A stretch of 64,000 bases of DNA, taken from positions 124,001 to 188,000 of the forward strand of contig JAKSYS010000033.1 in assembly GCA_022925895.1 (NCBI GenBank). Reading direction: 5' to 3'. This DNA comes from Fragilaria crotonensis. Its lineage: Eukaryota > Bacillariophyta > Fragilariophyceae > Fragilariales > Fragilariaceae. The notes under the pieces are model-generated. The model was not told where the DNA came from. It made no database searches and saw only the letters and a list, made by a program, of their open reading frames with translations. Shown piece by piece: positions 43,399 to 54,741 of this stretch; position 1 is the stretch's first letter, and each line of letters opens with the position of its first letter. The position numbers and the translations under genes are program-made.

Positions 43399-45885
43399 GG
43401 TGACAGAGTAAAGGTAAGTAAATGCAACAACAAAATAATGATATTGTGTGTTCACCATGTGGCAAATGCAGTCGACGATACTCGTAGTATAGGAAAGGTA
43501 AGCAAGAATTCCTCCTCATTATATATGTATGAATACAGAGACGTCATAGGACATTGAAAATTGGTCTACGTTGGAAAAATCGGTTTCTCACTATCCAAAA
43601 GAGTAAAAATTTCACATGGAATTCGTATATTTTACTATGGCAATTTTCGCGGGAGTTGGATCAGAGTCAGATAGTGACGGTAAAAGACGGTTTTGTCTGT
43701 ATGAAGATGTAGTGTATATGCAGAACTAACATTGCGCTCAGTGCTCAGGATTTCGACGAGAAGGAGCAATGCATTTGTGGCTGTTGCTGTGGTACTTGTC
43801 GTATTGGTAACAAGTAAAAAATAATTCTGGCATATGATACAGCTATGACTACGGTACAAGTACTAGTAGTACAAGGCGTATATATCTTTTTTGGTTTTAC
43901 TCTCTCTCTTATACTGGTACTGGTAGTACTGGTAGTTGTCGACAGTCCTCATCCTGGAGAAATGGTACGAGTAGACCCTGGCGACTACAAGTACCGTAGT
44001 AACTTCTCTCCTCTCCTCTGCATGTTCTCTGTAGAGAGTTGAATACATCTTTTGAGGGACAGCATGTACAGAGTATAGATGGATGTTCTACCCATCAATA
44101 CCTAAAGCGATACTCCAGTACTCCAGTACCTGATACCACAATATGGAAGCACGACGATTCGGACTAATGGAGGTCAATCGTTAAATGAAAACGCCCTCAA
44201 ATATTACATCGATGAGAACATACTCACGTATTACATCAAACCTCCTTCTGCTGGTTGCACAAGACCAGGTGACTCATGCAATGCCGGCCTAATGTGGGGA
44301 AGGACTCACAGATGATGCTGATTAACCAAACCGACCTCTCGTCAACTCATGAAAATGAAGTCGCAGCATCGTTATGAGGCTGAAGCAACGAGGCTGGTAC
44401 AGCATAGCTAGCCCTTCGCTCGTGCTTTACCAAAACAGCGTCATGTTGAGACCCAAAGAAACCAGTGCATTGGATCGGAGGCTCTACTCTGCAAGACTTC
44501 GGTTCTAGGTCTAGTTAGATGATCTTTCTGTCCTCCTTTGTTTTTATGATTCCTCATTGCTCTCCAAAGCGCTGCATTTTTCATCCATGGGCGAACTCAA
44601 AAAATATAGTGGCGATGTGATGCATTATAATATGTTATATGGCTATATGCATTCCATGTTCTCGGAGTATGTTAGTACACGTTGCATTTTCGGATTGGCA
44701 CTCCCGTTCGTAGGAAAAGTCATGTCCTCCGTATAAAAATGAGACAGTAGGTCAGGAGTGAGCAGGTGCAACGCCAGGTGGCGCCATGATAGCCTGGAGG
44801 TTATTTTATGTTTAAGAGGAAGACATTGTCTGCATCATAGACAAAACCGATCACAAAACCAGCTGGTAAAATGAAACACGAGGATAGTCAGGCTATATTT
44901 TTTCACTAAATAACGAAGAGAACGCCCCTCCGCGGGGCTGAGAGGCCTGATGCTGTATGTAAGAATCCCAGCGCATGACATCATTGAATAAGAATCTCTC
45001 ATTGGCCAGAGTCACGTTCGTTTGCAAGGCACATAGTTTTGATTGGTTGGACGTACGATTGTGGGGGCAGTAGATGTACGTATTGGTTCGGTTCTTCACC
45101 CAAACATAACACACGACAACATAAATTCAAGGACGCCACACAAAACGAACAACACAAATCAATGCCAATCACTTGCATTCGGTCGATCACAAACACAATA
45201 AGAAGCGGTGTCGAAGGCAATCTCTTTGTCAAACCTCGAAATTAGTTAAGAAGAATCAAAGCATCAAGTGGTTCTACTCTTGAACAAAACAGAAACGGAA
45301 CAGTCGAAGGTGAGCCTTTGTTATTACGTGTGCCATTGATCGCATTCCCGTAGGGTTAAAGACCTGGAATCCACGTGTGAAAGACACAGGGCGAATAGTT
45401 CATGGATCTCTGATTGCGATCGATCATCCATATTTGTATCCTATGTTGAGACTGGGAAGTGACTGAACTTGATTTGATTGGGAACGTGTCTGTCGGCATG
45501 TCTGGTATCGCGTTGCTTGTTCATACCTTCTCCTGCAATCATCACTTTGACAATTGCACGGTGATTTCTAGTTGGAGAAGCAGACTCCTCAAGCTGTTCG
45601 ATTGCGGTTTTAACGATTGACGAACGTTGGTGAGAGCCATGGTGGAACGTGTTGCGATGCATCCACCGCAGGTGAAGTCTAGTCGCCAGCCGGCCTTGTT
45701 TTTTCGTCACGTGAGAACCGTACGCACTTGAACGTTTTATGCTCCTAAGTAACTTATTTGTCCGACCGCGAATTGGGAACCTTTACGCACTTTGAATGTA
45801 ACATCGCAAGCATGTGCCAGTTCTCGTCACGACTGTACACTGTACTCAGCCAGCATCTCTAACTCACACGTTTTCGCTCAGAAAA
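43399..45885. other. 2.5 kb intergenic region
   Basis: No gene recognised. GTAC-rich at 43850-44000; ordinary AT-rich text elsewhere. The last kilobase may hold the promoter and 5' UTR of the bZIP-PAS gene. Confidence 0.5.
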
Positions 45886-48667
45886 ATGTCACAGGACCAA
45901 ACCCAGCCTCGAACAACACCAACTCAGCAGCAGCCTAATTCTGCTCAAGCGCAAGCTAATCCCCAGGTTGCGCCACATCTATTGGGGTTTCTTGGCAATC
46001 CAACGCTTGCCTCAGCGGCTTCGGCTGCGCCACTGTTTCCCGGTATCACCATGCTTAACAACCCCGAAGCCCTCATCGGGATGTCTTCGATGTATCCATC
46101 TCAGCATGCTGTCCAGGGTGGCGGTGGCATGGTTTCAAATATGCCAACCATGATGGATAATCAAAACGGGTACGTGATGGCACAGCCCAGCCATCATTTA
46201 CAACAGCAACAACCGCATTACTTGCAACAAGTACTGCCCAATTTACCACAACACCAGCAGCTGGCGCCAAACACTGCAACGGTGCAACAAATGATGAGCC
46301 AAGGGTTTGCTTTTCAAGTTCCGGTTCCAAGCACACTAACAGGAGTTCCAATGCAACCTATTCCTCCTCTCTCAAGCTCGATGACGAATGTCAAAATTGC
46401 TGCCGCCTCGACAGCAGCTGCGCCTCAGAAGAATGCCGTGAATAATAATAACGCTTCGCAACATGTCGACAAAAGCAAGGACCAAAAAGCCGAATTGACG
46501 CCACAGGAAAAGGCAAGGCAAAATCGAGACCGAAACAGAGAGCATGCACGTTCGACTCGGCTCCGAAAGAAGGCGTACGTCCAAAAACTAAAGGAGTTGG
46601 TAGAAGGACTACATGCCGAAAGGACGGAAGAAGTTAGAAAGAGGCGCGTTGCGATCCAACTCTTGTCAGAAGTGCAAGGTGTCCGACGGGATGTCGTTAG
46701 AAGCTTTCTCCAGTATCATTCTAATTTCGAGAGTGATCCAAGGAAGTGGTCCACAATCATCGAAGATGACTTTTGGCTGAGGCAGCCCGTCACTCCGTAT
46801 CGATGTTTCCGGCGAGCAGAAGTTGAGCAAGAATGTCGCATTTCTCGCGGAATCGATGCAGTGATTGCGGATGCTGCAAGTTTATCTGTCATGGTTGAGG
46901 GCGTGGGGTCTCGTAGTTCGCGTTGGATGCAATTGAAACGGGAGGAGGTCCTCAGCCGCGAGGGCGCGAGACCGAGACTGTCCCACTTCCCAAGTAGTAT
47001 AGGCGAAGACAGCTCACAACAGCAAAACGGGGTTTCAAGCTTGTCTTCAAGTTCTGGGTCATCAAATGGTTCCGGTGGCGAAGAGGAGAGACAACGAGTC
47101 TTGGCCGCCACACTGAAGAAGAACAAATCTGATGGTACGTTTACGACTGGTGGGCCGAAGCAAGTTAGTTCTTCTAGTGGCAGTAGCGATGAAGGTCGTC
47201 GCAACTTACAGCAGGGATCGTCGAACGACTTTCACGACTATGACGCCCTGCGCTTCCCGACCCCATGCTCAGGGATTCTGAGGAAGTCCCAGTGATTCAC
47301 CGGAGGAGTCGAACGGCGCAGCTAACGGGGCAAATGGAAAGCGAGCTTGCACTGATTCTTCATCGGGTGAGGAAGAGAAGCCATCCGTTCTCGATTCAGA
47401 CCCAGCGCCGGCGAAGAGGAGAAAGATTGAAGACTCTCAGTGCAATCAGCCAACCAATCCGACAGCATCAGATTCTAGCTTGAGACGGCCTACGCAGCGC
47501 TCCGCATTGCCACCGAATATTGCCTTGAAAGGCGGAATATCTCATAGCATCAGACCGATTGCCGGACCTCCCAGCCGCGTCGGAAACGGTCGTTTAAATC
47601 TCGCACCTGCAGTGCCTCTTCCACCTTTCGTTGGCATTGGGAAAAAGGCAACTGCTCCCCCCGCAGCTCTCACTAATACCGCTGCGAACATCGAAAAACC
47701 CGAACTCCCGTCGACCACGAATACGACCACGTTGCCCCAGGAGCTGAAACCAATCTCTGGCCCAACGACAGTAAGCTCGTCGTCCACTCACAACTGCCAA
47801 ACAGCCATTAGAGCTGATCCGGCACCCACCTCGCTTGGAGTTTCTAATATGATTGCACCTGACATGGTCACGACGTCGTCAAGATCATCAAAGACCACTC
47901 ATCAAATCCGAGCTTACTATCATGTGAACGAAGACGACATGCTTTTAACAGAAGACAACTTGATGTGTCCATTCGTCTTCCGCACGCAAGGCGCTGTTTT
48001 GTCTGGCGCGCTTTCTGAGTGTGTGATGCCGGGTATGCTAAGGTGCAACTTTTCGCAGCGGAATAAGCTCGTCAGCATTGAGATTGTGTATGACGCCATG
48101 GGATTCATGCAGCAACTCCAACGTGCTTGCGGCTCTGACAACGTGGTGCAGGTTGTGCCAGGGAGTTTAGAGATGGCTCTGGCTCCAAATGTTCACGAAG
48201 CTCGAGTGATTACGCTTGCCAAGTATCCATTCCTGATCGTGAGCGTTAACGAAGCATGGACGCGAACTACTAAGTATACACAAATGGAAGTTGAAGGTAG
48301 CAGCTTGAATGCATTGAATGGCCCGGGAACCAGTCCTGACGCTGCAATGCGACCGGGAAAACCAGTCCACAAGTTTGAAGAGGTTGCGAAAGGGAACTGT
48401 GCGTGTTCCACTAACATCCACTATGATAAGGAAGGCAGAGCCTTTGTTGCCTTCGTCAGCTCGTATCCTCTCACAAAGTAAGTTTCGATGACCTGACTCA
48501 CATGAAAGTGTTTTTGTTCACAACTCACATGCTTTTTTCACCATAGTTCGAACGACGATGTCACGCACTTGCTGCATGTTTATTCAGAGCTTTCAGCACC
48601 TGCTTCTCCAACTCATGAGTTTCCAGAGTCGTGTTCGAATGAGTCAGACAGTTCGCAAAACCAGTAA
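45886..48667 (+). CDS. bZIP transcription factor with C-terminal PAS-like domain; +1 frame break at 47293
   Basis: Starts at ATG 45886 (AAAAATGTC). Residues 1-205 are Gln/Pro-rich, activation-domain-like. The basic region NRDRNREHARSTRLRKKA is at about 212-232, followed by a leucine-zipper-like helix. The frame ends at TGA 47293-47295 after ILRKSQ, while clear coding text (SDSPEESNGAANGANGKR, AKRRKIED) continues in the +1 frame from about 47291 to 48477. An intron (48478-48546, GTAAGT...CATAG) joins YPLTN-SNDDVTHLLH, ending at TAA 48667. The second half has a PAS-like fold: FLIVSVNEAWTRTTKYTQME, LNALNGPGT, INYDKEGR-like HYDKEGRAFVAFVSSYPL. bZIP-PAS proteins are typical diatom regulators. The break may be an extra C in CCC at 47288-47290, a true mutation or +1 frameshifting at CAG TGA. 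Confidence 0.82.
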
Positions 48668-48803
48668 AACATAAACTAGCTGGAGGGCGAAATGTTCAAT
48701 GATAATGCGGCAACATGCAAGATATTGTTTGTTAGTGAACATACTATAGGTTGAATGACATTGCTTTCACGCCGAATCCCGAACTCGATTCCTGAAGCAC
48801 AAA

Positions 48804-49793
48804 TCATGCGCACGTATCGTCACATGTTTCGGAGTCGGGCCCGGCTGGTGCGATGTCGCTCTGTTCTCGGTCGATCTGTTGAGCTAGAGCAATCTTTGTG
48901 TTGCGCCACTTCACATAATGAAGAAAAAGACCAAATGCCAACCAAATCCAGAAGCAGCATATTTGTAATACTGTCCTGGTGTTAGAGTAGCCGAATGGGC
49001 GCAGGATGGTCATTGGGAATGCATGGTCATTCCAAAACTGGCCTGGAATCTCATACACGATTGGCGTCATGCCCCACACTTTTTCAAACTCGTTGCATCC
49101 ATGGGTAAAGAGGCCTACCGAAAGTTGAAGCATCAAGCCTGACATAAACACTGTAATTCCGATCTTGCTCTTCATTCTGTTGTTCGCAATGTAAATCAGA
49201 ACGGCAAGAAATGAGGAAATCAGGATACCAACCAATGCCGATATTGGTATTGCAGCGAGACTTCCCTGAAGAAAAAAGGGGAGCAGGAAGGCGCCACATT
49301 CAGCAACTTCTCTCCAAATGTTCCAAGCAACGTTGAAGCGAATTTCACTGATCGTCGGCCCAATGTCTTGCTCCTTTTTCTCTTCGAATGACCTATTACA
49401 CCACCTCACAACGTGTGCCCTCCAGGGAAGGAGCGGGATCTTTTTGTATAATCCCAGCCATACGGGTATCTTCAGGGATAGCTGAAGAACAGCCACAGCT
49501 CCAACAACCTTGGCAAAGCCTTCGATAATGTCCTCAACATGTGGGTCAAGCTCACTGGACAGCAACCACAGGGGGATGGCCGCTGCGATGATGACTATGA
49601 TTGCGACAAAGGCAGCAAAGAGAGCCGCCACTGTCACAGCACGAAGCTGCGCTTTCTTAGTTTCGTCGTCCACAGCCGTCATGATGATGCACGACCTGTA
49701 GTTCAAAACAATCAGGCTCCCCTCCAACATTTCACGCGCGAAAATGGTGGCAATGGCAATGCTGAAAAGACCCTCGTCATTGCTGCTGCTCAT
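48804..49793 (-). CDS. FTR1-family iron permease-like protein, 329 aa
   Basis: Multi-pass membrane protein of the FTR1 type, which moves ferric iron delivered by a multicopper oxidase across the plasma membrane. The first iron motif is REMLE (residues 20-24) in place of the fungal REGLE, and a second acidic motif REVAE sits in a later helix. About seven hydrophobic spans are visible (for example AALFAAFVAIIVIIAAAIPLW, LVGILISSFLAVLIYIA, CCFWIWLAFGLFLHYV). Its length is typical. The C-terminal tail is acidic with two Cys (ETCDDTCA). Single exon. It converges with the bZIP-PAS gene with 136 bp between stops. No ferroxidase gene lies in the window, and transport of iron rather than another metal is inferred from the family. 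Confidence 0.88.
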   Translation of the reverse strand: MSSSNDEGLFSIAIATIFAREMLEGSLIVLNYRSCIIMTAVDDETKKAQLRAVTVAALFAAFVAIIVIIAAAIPLWLLSSELDPHVEDIIEGFAKVVGAVAVLQLSLKIPVWLGLYKKIPLLPWRAHVVRWCNRSFEEKKEQDIGPTISEIRFNVAWNIWREVAECGAFLLPFFLQGSLAAIPISALVGILISSFLAVLIYIANNRMKSKIGITVFMSGLMLQLSVGLFTHGCNEFEKVWGMTPIVYEIPGQFWNDHAFPMTILRPFGYSNTRTVLQICCFWIWLAFGLFLHYVKWRNTKIALAQQIDREQSDIAPAGPDSETCDDTCA

Positions 49794-50948
49794 TGTGGAG
49801 TACGGAGTATGTTATAACGTAGTTATAAAGGAAACACGCGGAGACGCGAATTCCGATGTGTTGGCAAGGAAACGGGCAGAGAATCTAATTCCAACTTGAC
49901 ATTTAGTGTTTGTAGCGTAGTCGGACACTTGCTCACAAGTGAATGAACTCAGAGTTATGCGCGGTACGTATCTCTTATTTGTTCATCCATCCGTCGTCGA
50001 TCCATATGAACACAGATGCATGCGCTCAATCCAAATACATATAGAGAGGAACACACGTTTATTTACGAGGTATGCTACTCCATGCGAAACCATGAGATTG
50101 TTAACTTTTTTGTTCTGTACTGTATCTGATTTGGCCGCTTCTCTTTTATTAATGCTCATGAAGGTATATAACATACATTCGATGACACGTGCTCGACCAC
50201 GTGTCGTGAAATGCGTAGGTTGAAAGGTGGCTGAGTTTTGTGTAGAATTGCACACGTGGGAATGACAAACATCGAAGAGTACGCAGGTATCAAAAGAAAT
50301 TGAATACATACAGACAGTACACCTTTACGACCGTGAAAGTTCTTGAGCACGCTTCACCCGTTTCACCGTGCGCCACTCGTCGACTTCCTCGGCAATTATG
50401 CCCATGTCTCCAGTTTCCAGTCGTGCAGCTTTGTACTTGTACTATACTGCGTACAGTACCCTTTTGCGTAGTACAGTACTTCCCTTATACTGAAGTACTA
50501 AATCTGGTACTAGTAGTACCCCGTGTTTTCAAACGTACGACGAAACACCTGGACTCCTAGAGTACTTGTAGTACTCATTTACTTTTCTACCCCAGTAAAG
50601 TCATGTACTCGGAGTATCAGGAGGTTCCGTAAGAAAAGTTCATCTTGTAATAAAATCGTGTAAAATCTACTGAAACATGATTTAAAGCTCCGAAACCCCC
50701 AGGGCTATGGTAGGACTCTGAAGTTCCTGTGATGTATACATACCTCGTAACTCGTACTACAGGACCAGGTACTTGTACTGTTAAATGACGGCCAACGGGA
50801 GCCAGTGTATGTCCCCTATAATTGAGCCGGGCATCACATATGCATAAATTACTGCATGTTAGTATGTTAGTACTGACTTCTACTGACTACTGGTACGGTG
50901 TAGGGTATTTCTCTCCGCAGAGCGCTGAGGAGCATCCTGAGATACGTA
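49794..50948. other. Intergenic, GTAC-rich
   Basis: Promoter side of the FTR1-like gene followed by GTAC-rich text (50430-50600). Ends at the TA duplication of the next transposon. No gene. Confidence 0.5.
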
Positions 50949-53900
50949 CAGCTGGTTTCACAATCAACCCTCCTGACGTAAGGTGGAGTAACATTTCTAC
51001 AGGTGTACACTAAATTCCATAGTGGATGTCAGCAAATCTCACGACAAGATCCAATCGCACAAACGACCTTCACACAAGAACAAGAATCAGATCAGTTGAC
51101 ACCTTGCATTAACCATGGTGTTCAGATAGCCTCCTCCTCCTCCCTCAACGCCGCCAGCACAAAGCGAGTATCAAAATCTAATGCACACCGATGTGTCCTG
51201 AAATGTTTCATCAGCTTTTCAATCTCCTTGAAGAGAAGCTGCTGTTTTTCAGGAACACAACAAGCAACGTCACCAGGAGGAGCATCGCCATGAGAATTGT
51301 TGCAATTGTCGGTTCTGTTGTTCCCACCTTCAACTTGTGAAAGGTAGTAATATGTGCAAATGTATGCACGTGCTCTTGATGCGAACTTCCTTATCCGTTC
51401 TTTTGTCAGTACAGATTCAGGACATAAGCACTTCATGACAAGATTCATGAAATTGGCTCGCCCTTTTTTTTCACGAATAGGAGTCCTTCGCATTTTTGCC
51501 TTCGCATGAGCCCAGTTATACTCAATCCCTTCGCCGGCAAACTCACAGTGAAACTTCGGTGTAAGCATCACTCTTAATCCTAGTTGAGATCCCAGGTACT
51601 GCAATGCCGTTTCCTCTTGCATGAAGTCCGAGCACTTTGCAATTGCATTGCGAAGTGACATTGACTCGTCAAGAATTCCGGTGATGGGATTTTTCTTCCC
51701 ATTAAGTGTATAGCACGATGTGTTCAATATCTTGTATCCTTCCTTGTCAGTCGATTCCTTGCACTGAGATTTGTCAATCCAACCTCGCTCCCACAAGACT
51801 TGAAGTAATCCCTTTGGCTTCCCAACCCAGCCCTCGGTGATGAAGAATTTTGGCATGTGAGACTTAAACCATGCCGACTTGATATTTCCTTGAGCTCATT
51901 CAATGGGCGATTCGATTCAACTGTTATACCGGCCTCCTCAAAGAGGGCTTTAGCAAGTTCGATTCGAGTTCGTTGTACAATTTTTGAACGACCACCAGTG
52001 TCTGGAGTATCATGTTTTCGTTTGTCGCAAAGCTCGTTTGAGACAAACCACCAAGGACCACGGTCGCCATCCTTGAAGGCCATTGATTGCTCATCGCCAA
52101 TGTTCAAAATGCTTGAAAGGGACCGAGACAACCAGCTTCTATTGTGGAGCATCGCATTTTTGGTTGCACTCCTCCAAAACTACGAGACATGCTATTTGCA
52201 TCGAGTGCCCCATCCTTCTTCCGAGCGTGACCTTGGCTATGGTCGAATAAAAAAACAAAATCGAACTGTGGGCGTAAGTATTGCAAGCAATCAACAGCAT
52301 CTTCGAGCTGAATAGCCATGTGAAAGCTGTTCCAATAGCCGCCTTTGTTGCTCCAATCAGTAAATGTCGAACAAATGGCGATTGTGTCAGAGGCGGCTTT
52401 CGAGTACACTTGTAGACTTCAAGTGCTGCGGTCTTGTCGATATACTCCTTGCCATGACGGATTTCATTGATGGCTGCCAGATTCTCATCACTGATTGGCA
52501 TGCCGAACCCGTATCTCGAGAAACAAACGCGGAGATCATCAGTCCCTCTCCCAGCGATTTTGGCATAAGTCCTCGCTGCTGATTTGGACCAACCCAACTC
52601 TTTGGCGGGAAAAGATATTGTGAAAACACGCTTTCATCTTGGCCGTAGATTTCAATCGGCCTGGAAGGCTTTGGGGCACGAATGCTCATCGAAGGAACTT
52701 TCCCATCCATTATGCCATTGCCATCATTTGCGGTATCAAAGCTGTAGCAATAATCGACATGGAATTCATAACACATCTCACCCTCGCTGTCAATGTAGCT
52801 ATGGCCAAAGGCTGGGTTCAAAATAGAATTCCTCGTTGTCGCTAATTCGCTTGCAGTGAATTGCACCCATCTTAGACACCTCGGTTCGAGCTTGGTTAGA
52901 TAGTCACTACAAAACTGCTCCCGACATGCGATGACATCGCTTCGTTCATGACCGTCCACATAATATCCTTTCTTTTGTGTGTTATACGAAAACCCTAATC
53001 GATGCAGCCATCGCCAGCATGTCGGTATACTAAAATTTCGGATTCCATGTTCAAGCAGAAACATTTCTTGACTTAATGGCTCATGATTCAATCTATCGGT
53101 AGTACCTTCTTCAATGCGGCACTGTTCCATGTCGTCACACCATTGTTTAAATAGTTCTGGTATTAGCTTTTCCAGGCAGAACGAATGCACCAATTCCACC
53201 GTCAATGTTGTTAAATTGCTTAATCCAAAAGCAGTAATCTTTTCTTCCGCTTTCGGGAATCTTAAAAATAAGAGAGGCAAAGGCCTTTTTCCGCATCGAA
53301 CGATATGATTGGGATGTAAAAATGTTCCTCGTTTCCGAAACTCAACATTCCAATCTTGAACGGTCCTACGATGTGTTGCTTGTACCAATCCAAGCTGATT
53401 TAGTTGTTCGCATGCCTTGGTACAACACTGCTGCCAGGTCCATTTATTCATTTGTGCAATGGCAGTTTGGTATGCGAAACACAGAATTATGGCTCGACCT
53501 CGGAGCATGAAGATATCTAATGCTGTGCAAAGATTATCGGGGTCTCTACCCTCAACAACATTTCTCCACCCATTCTGATCTTCGCTCACTGACTTTAAAA
53601 TCTTGATGTGATGCTCCAATGTGTCTTTAGTGTTGTGTCCCTCTTCTCCAAACGCGCGAGCGTTTTGGCCACTGAACAAATTGTATGCTTCCCGACTATC
53701 CCAGTAGGAAAACCTGTCAGCCTGAAAATGAACCGATTCGTCGACCACAATGGCATCTGTACCTAAACTATCCACCACTTCCTGGATGCTACCGGTGCGC
53801 TGACGTTTGTTTGAAGTTGTCTCAGGATGTGTCACGTCACTTGTATTGTTGTCGTGAAATGAAAGCAGCGACAGGATGCTGGGGCTCTTACTGATGACCG

Positions 53901-54551
53901 GGTTGACTGTGTGGCGAGCACATTGTTTGCATTCAAGTGCACTCTCTCCTTCCAATTTGTATCAAGCGGACTTGGATAGGCAACTTGTGTATTTGGATCC
54001 GTAACCAAGTAGTACCACTTCCTCTGAAAGGTCACTCGGAATATTCCAGAATTATTTGTGCCGTCAAATCTTTCCATCAAATGCCCATTAAAATCCAATT
54101 TGCTTCGAATCATTGCCGCATTGAAACTCTTGACATCAATCAAATGCACATCTGCATCAATGAGACCAGATGCTCTCAGGGCTTCGGCCCAAGTCTCTGC
54201 CGGTAGCCACTTCTTCCACACCCTTCGACGAAACATTTCGTCAGCACAGATCTTAACGAAGGCACTCCGAATAATAGCAAATTTATAGCCAGAACTCTTG
54301 AATTGGACTGACTCGTTCATATGGCTGGATACTGAAGGCAATCACCAAGCCCTTTTTCAGCGTCAGTCAGGCCAATTACGCAAGTGTGATCTGCAGTGTT
54401 GTGTCAAATATCATGGTCGAAGCCCTCGTTGCGACCGAGTAAAGTATTTGGATTCGTGACGTCGTTTCACGGTATCTACATGCGAAAGAATATGCTCATG
54501 TACAATTATTACTGCGGCCTACTTCAAGATCCTTGATTGCGTAACCAGCTG
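50949..54551 (-). mobile_element. TA-flanked DNA transposon with DDE transposase, 3.6 kb
   Basis: The left end CAGCTGGTTTCACAATCAA (50949) and the reverse complement of the right end, CAGCTGGTTACGCAATCAA (ending 54551), are inverted repeats with two mismatches in 19. Weaker similarity continues to about 44 bp. TA flanks both ends (50947-50948; 54552-54553). The body is filled by one decayed transposase gene on the minus strand. TA duplications and the DDE core place it near the Tc1/mariner-IS630 group, but the protein (about 1000 residues) is far longer than typical mariner transposases. Confidence 0.85.
51122..54341 (-). pseudogene. DDE-superfamily transposase, several frameshifts
   Basis: The reading order from 54341 is preserved but spread over frames: an N-terminal region (KKWLPAETWAEALRASGL), then ECKQCARHTVNPVISKSPS, a helix-turn-helix-like part (THRRTVQDWNVEFRKRGTF), then the catalytic core. 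Core motifs: IYGQDESVF (first Asp), LMPKSLGEGLMISAFVSR, FVFLFDHSQGHARK (second Asp), FGGVQPKMR, and LTPKFHCEFAGEGIEYNW (third acidic residue). At least four or five frame changes break it (near 53965, 52505, 52400, 52110 and 51850). The D..E layout with FHCE....E..W resembles transposases reported from fungi and other eukaryotes as 'DDE superfamily endonuclease'. The motifs are otherwise well kept, so decay is moderate. Confidence 0.83.
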
Positions 54552-54670
54552 TATGTAAAGTCGACGTGTAGGTGGTAATGTAATTTCTAACATATTTCAG
54601 GGAGTCGATTTTTTTAGACAGGTCGATCGGCTCGATTAAGAGGACATACTGTACACGGGCTCCGACGGAG

Positions 54671-54678
54671 TATATAAA
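54671..54678 (+). promoter_or_regulatory. TATA-like box upstream of lipase
   Basis: TATATAAA lies 64-71 bases before the first ATG of the lipase ORF, at a plausible promoter distance. Sequence match only. Confidence 0.45.
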
Positions 54679-54741
54679 CGTGTGCCCAAGGAATGATATG
54701 CTGCTGAATGCTGAATGGCGGATGGCTGAATCCTCGTGTAT

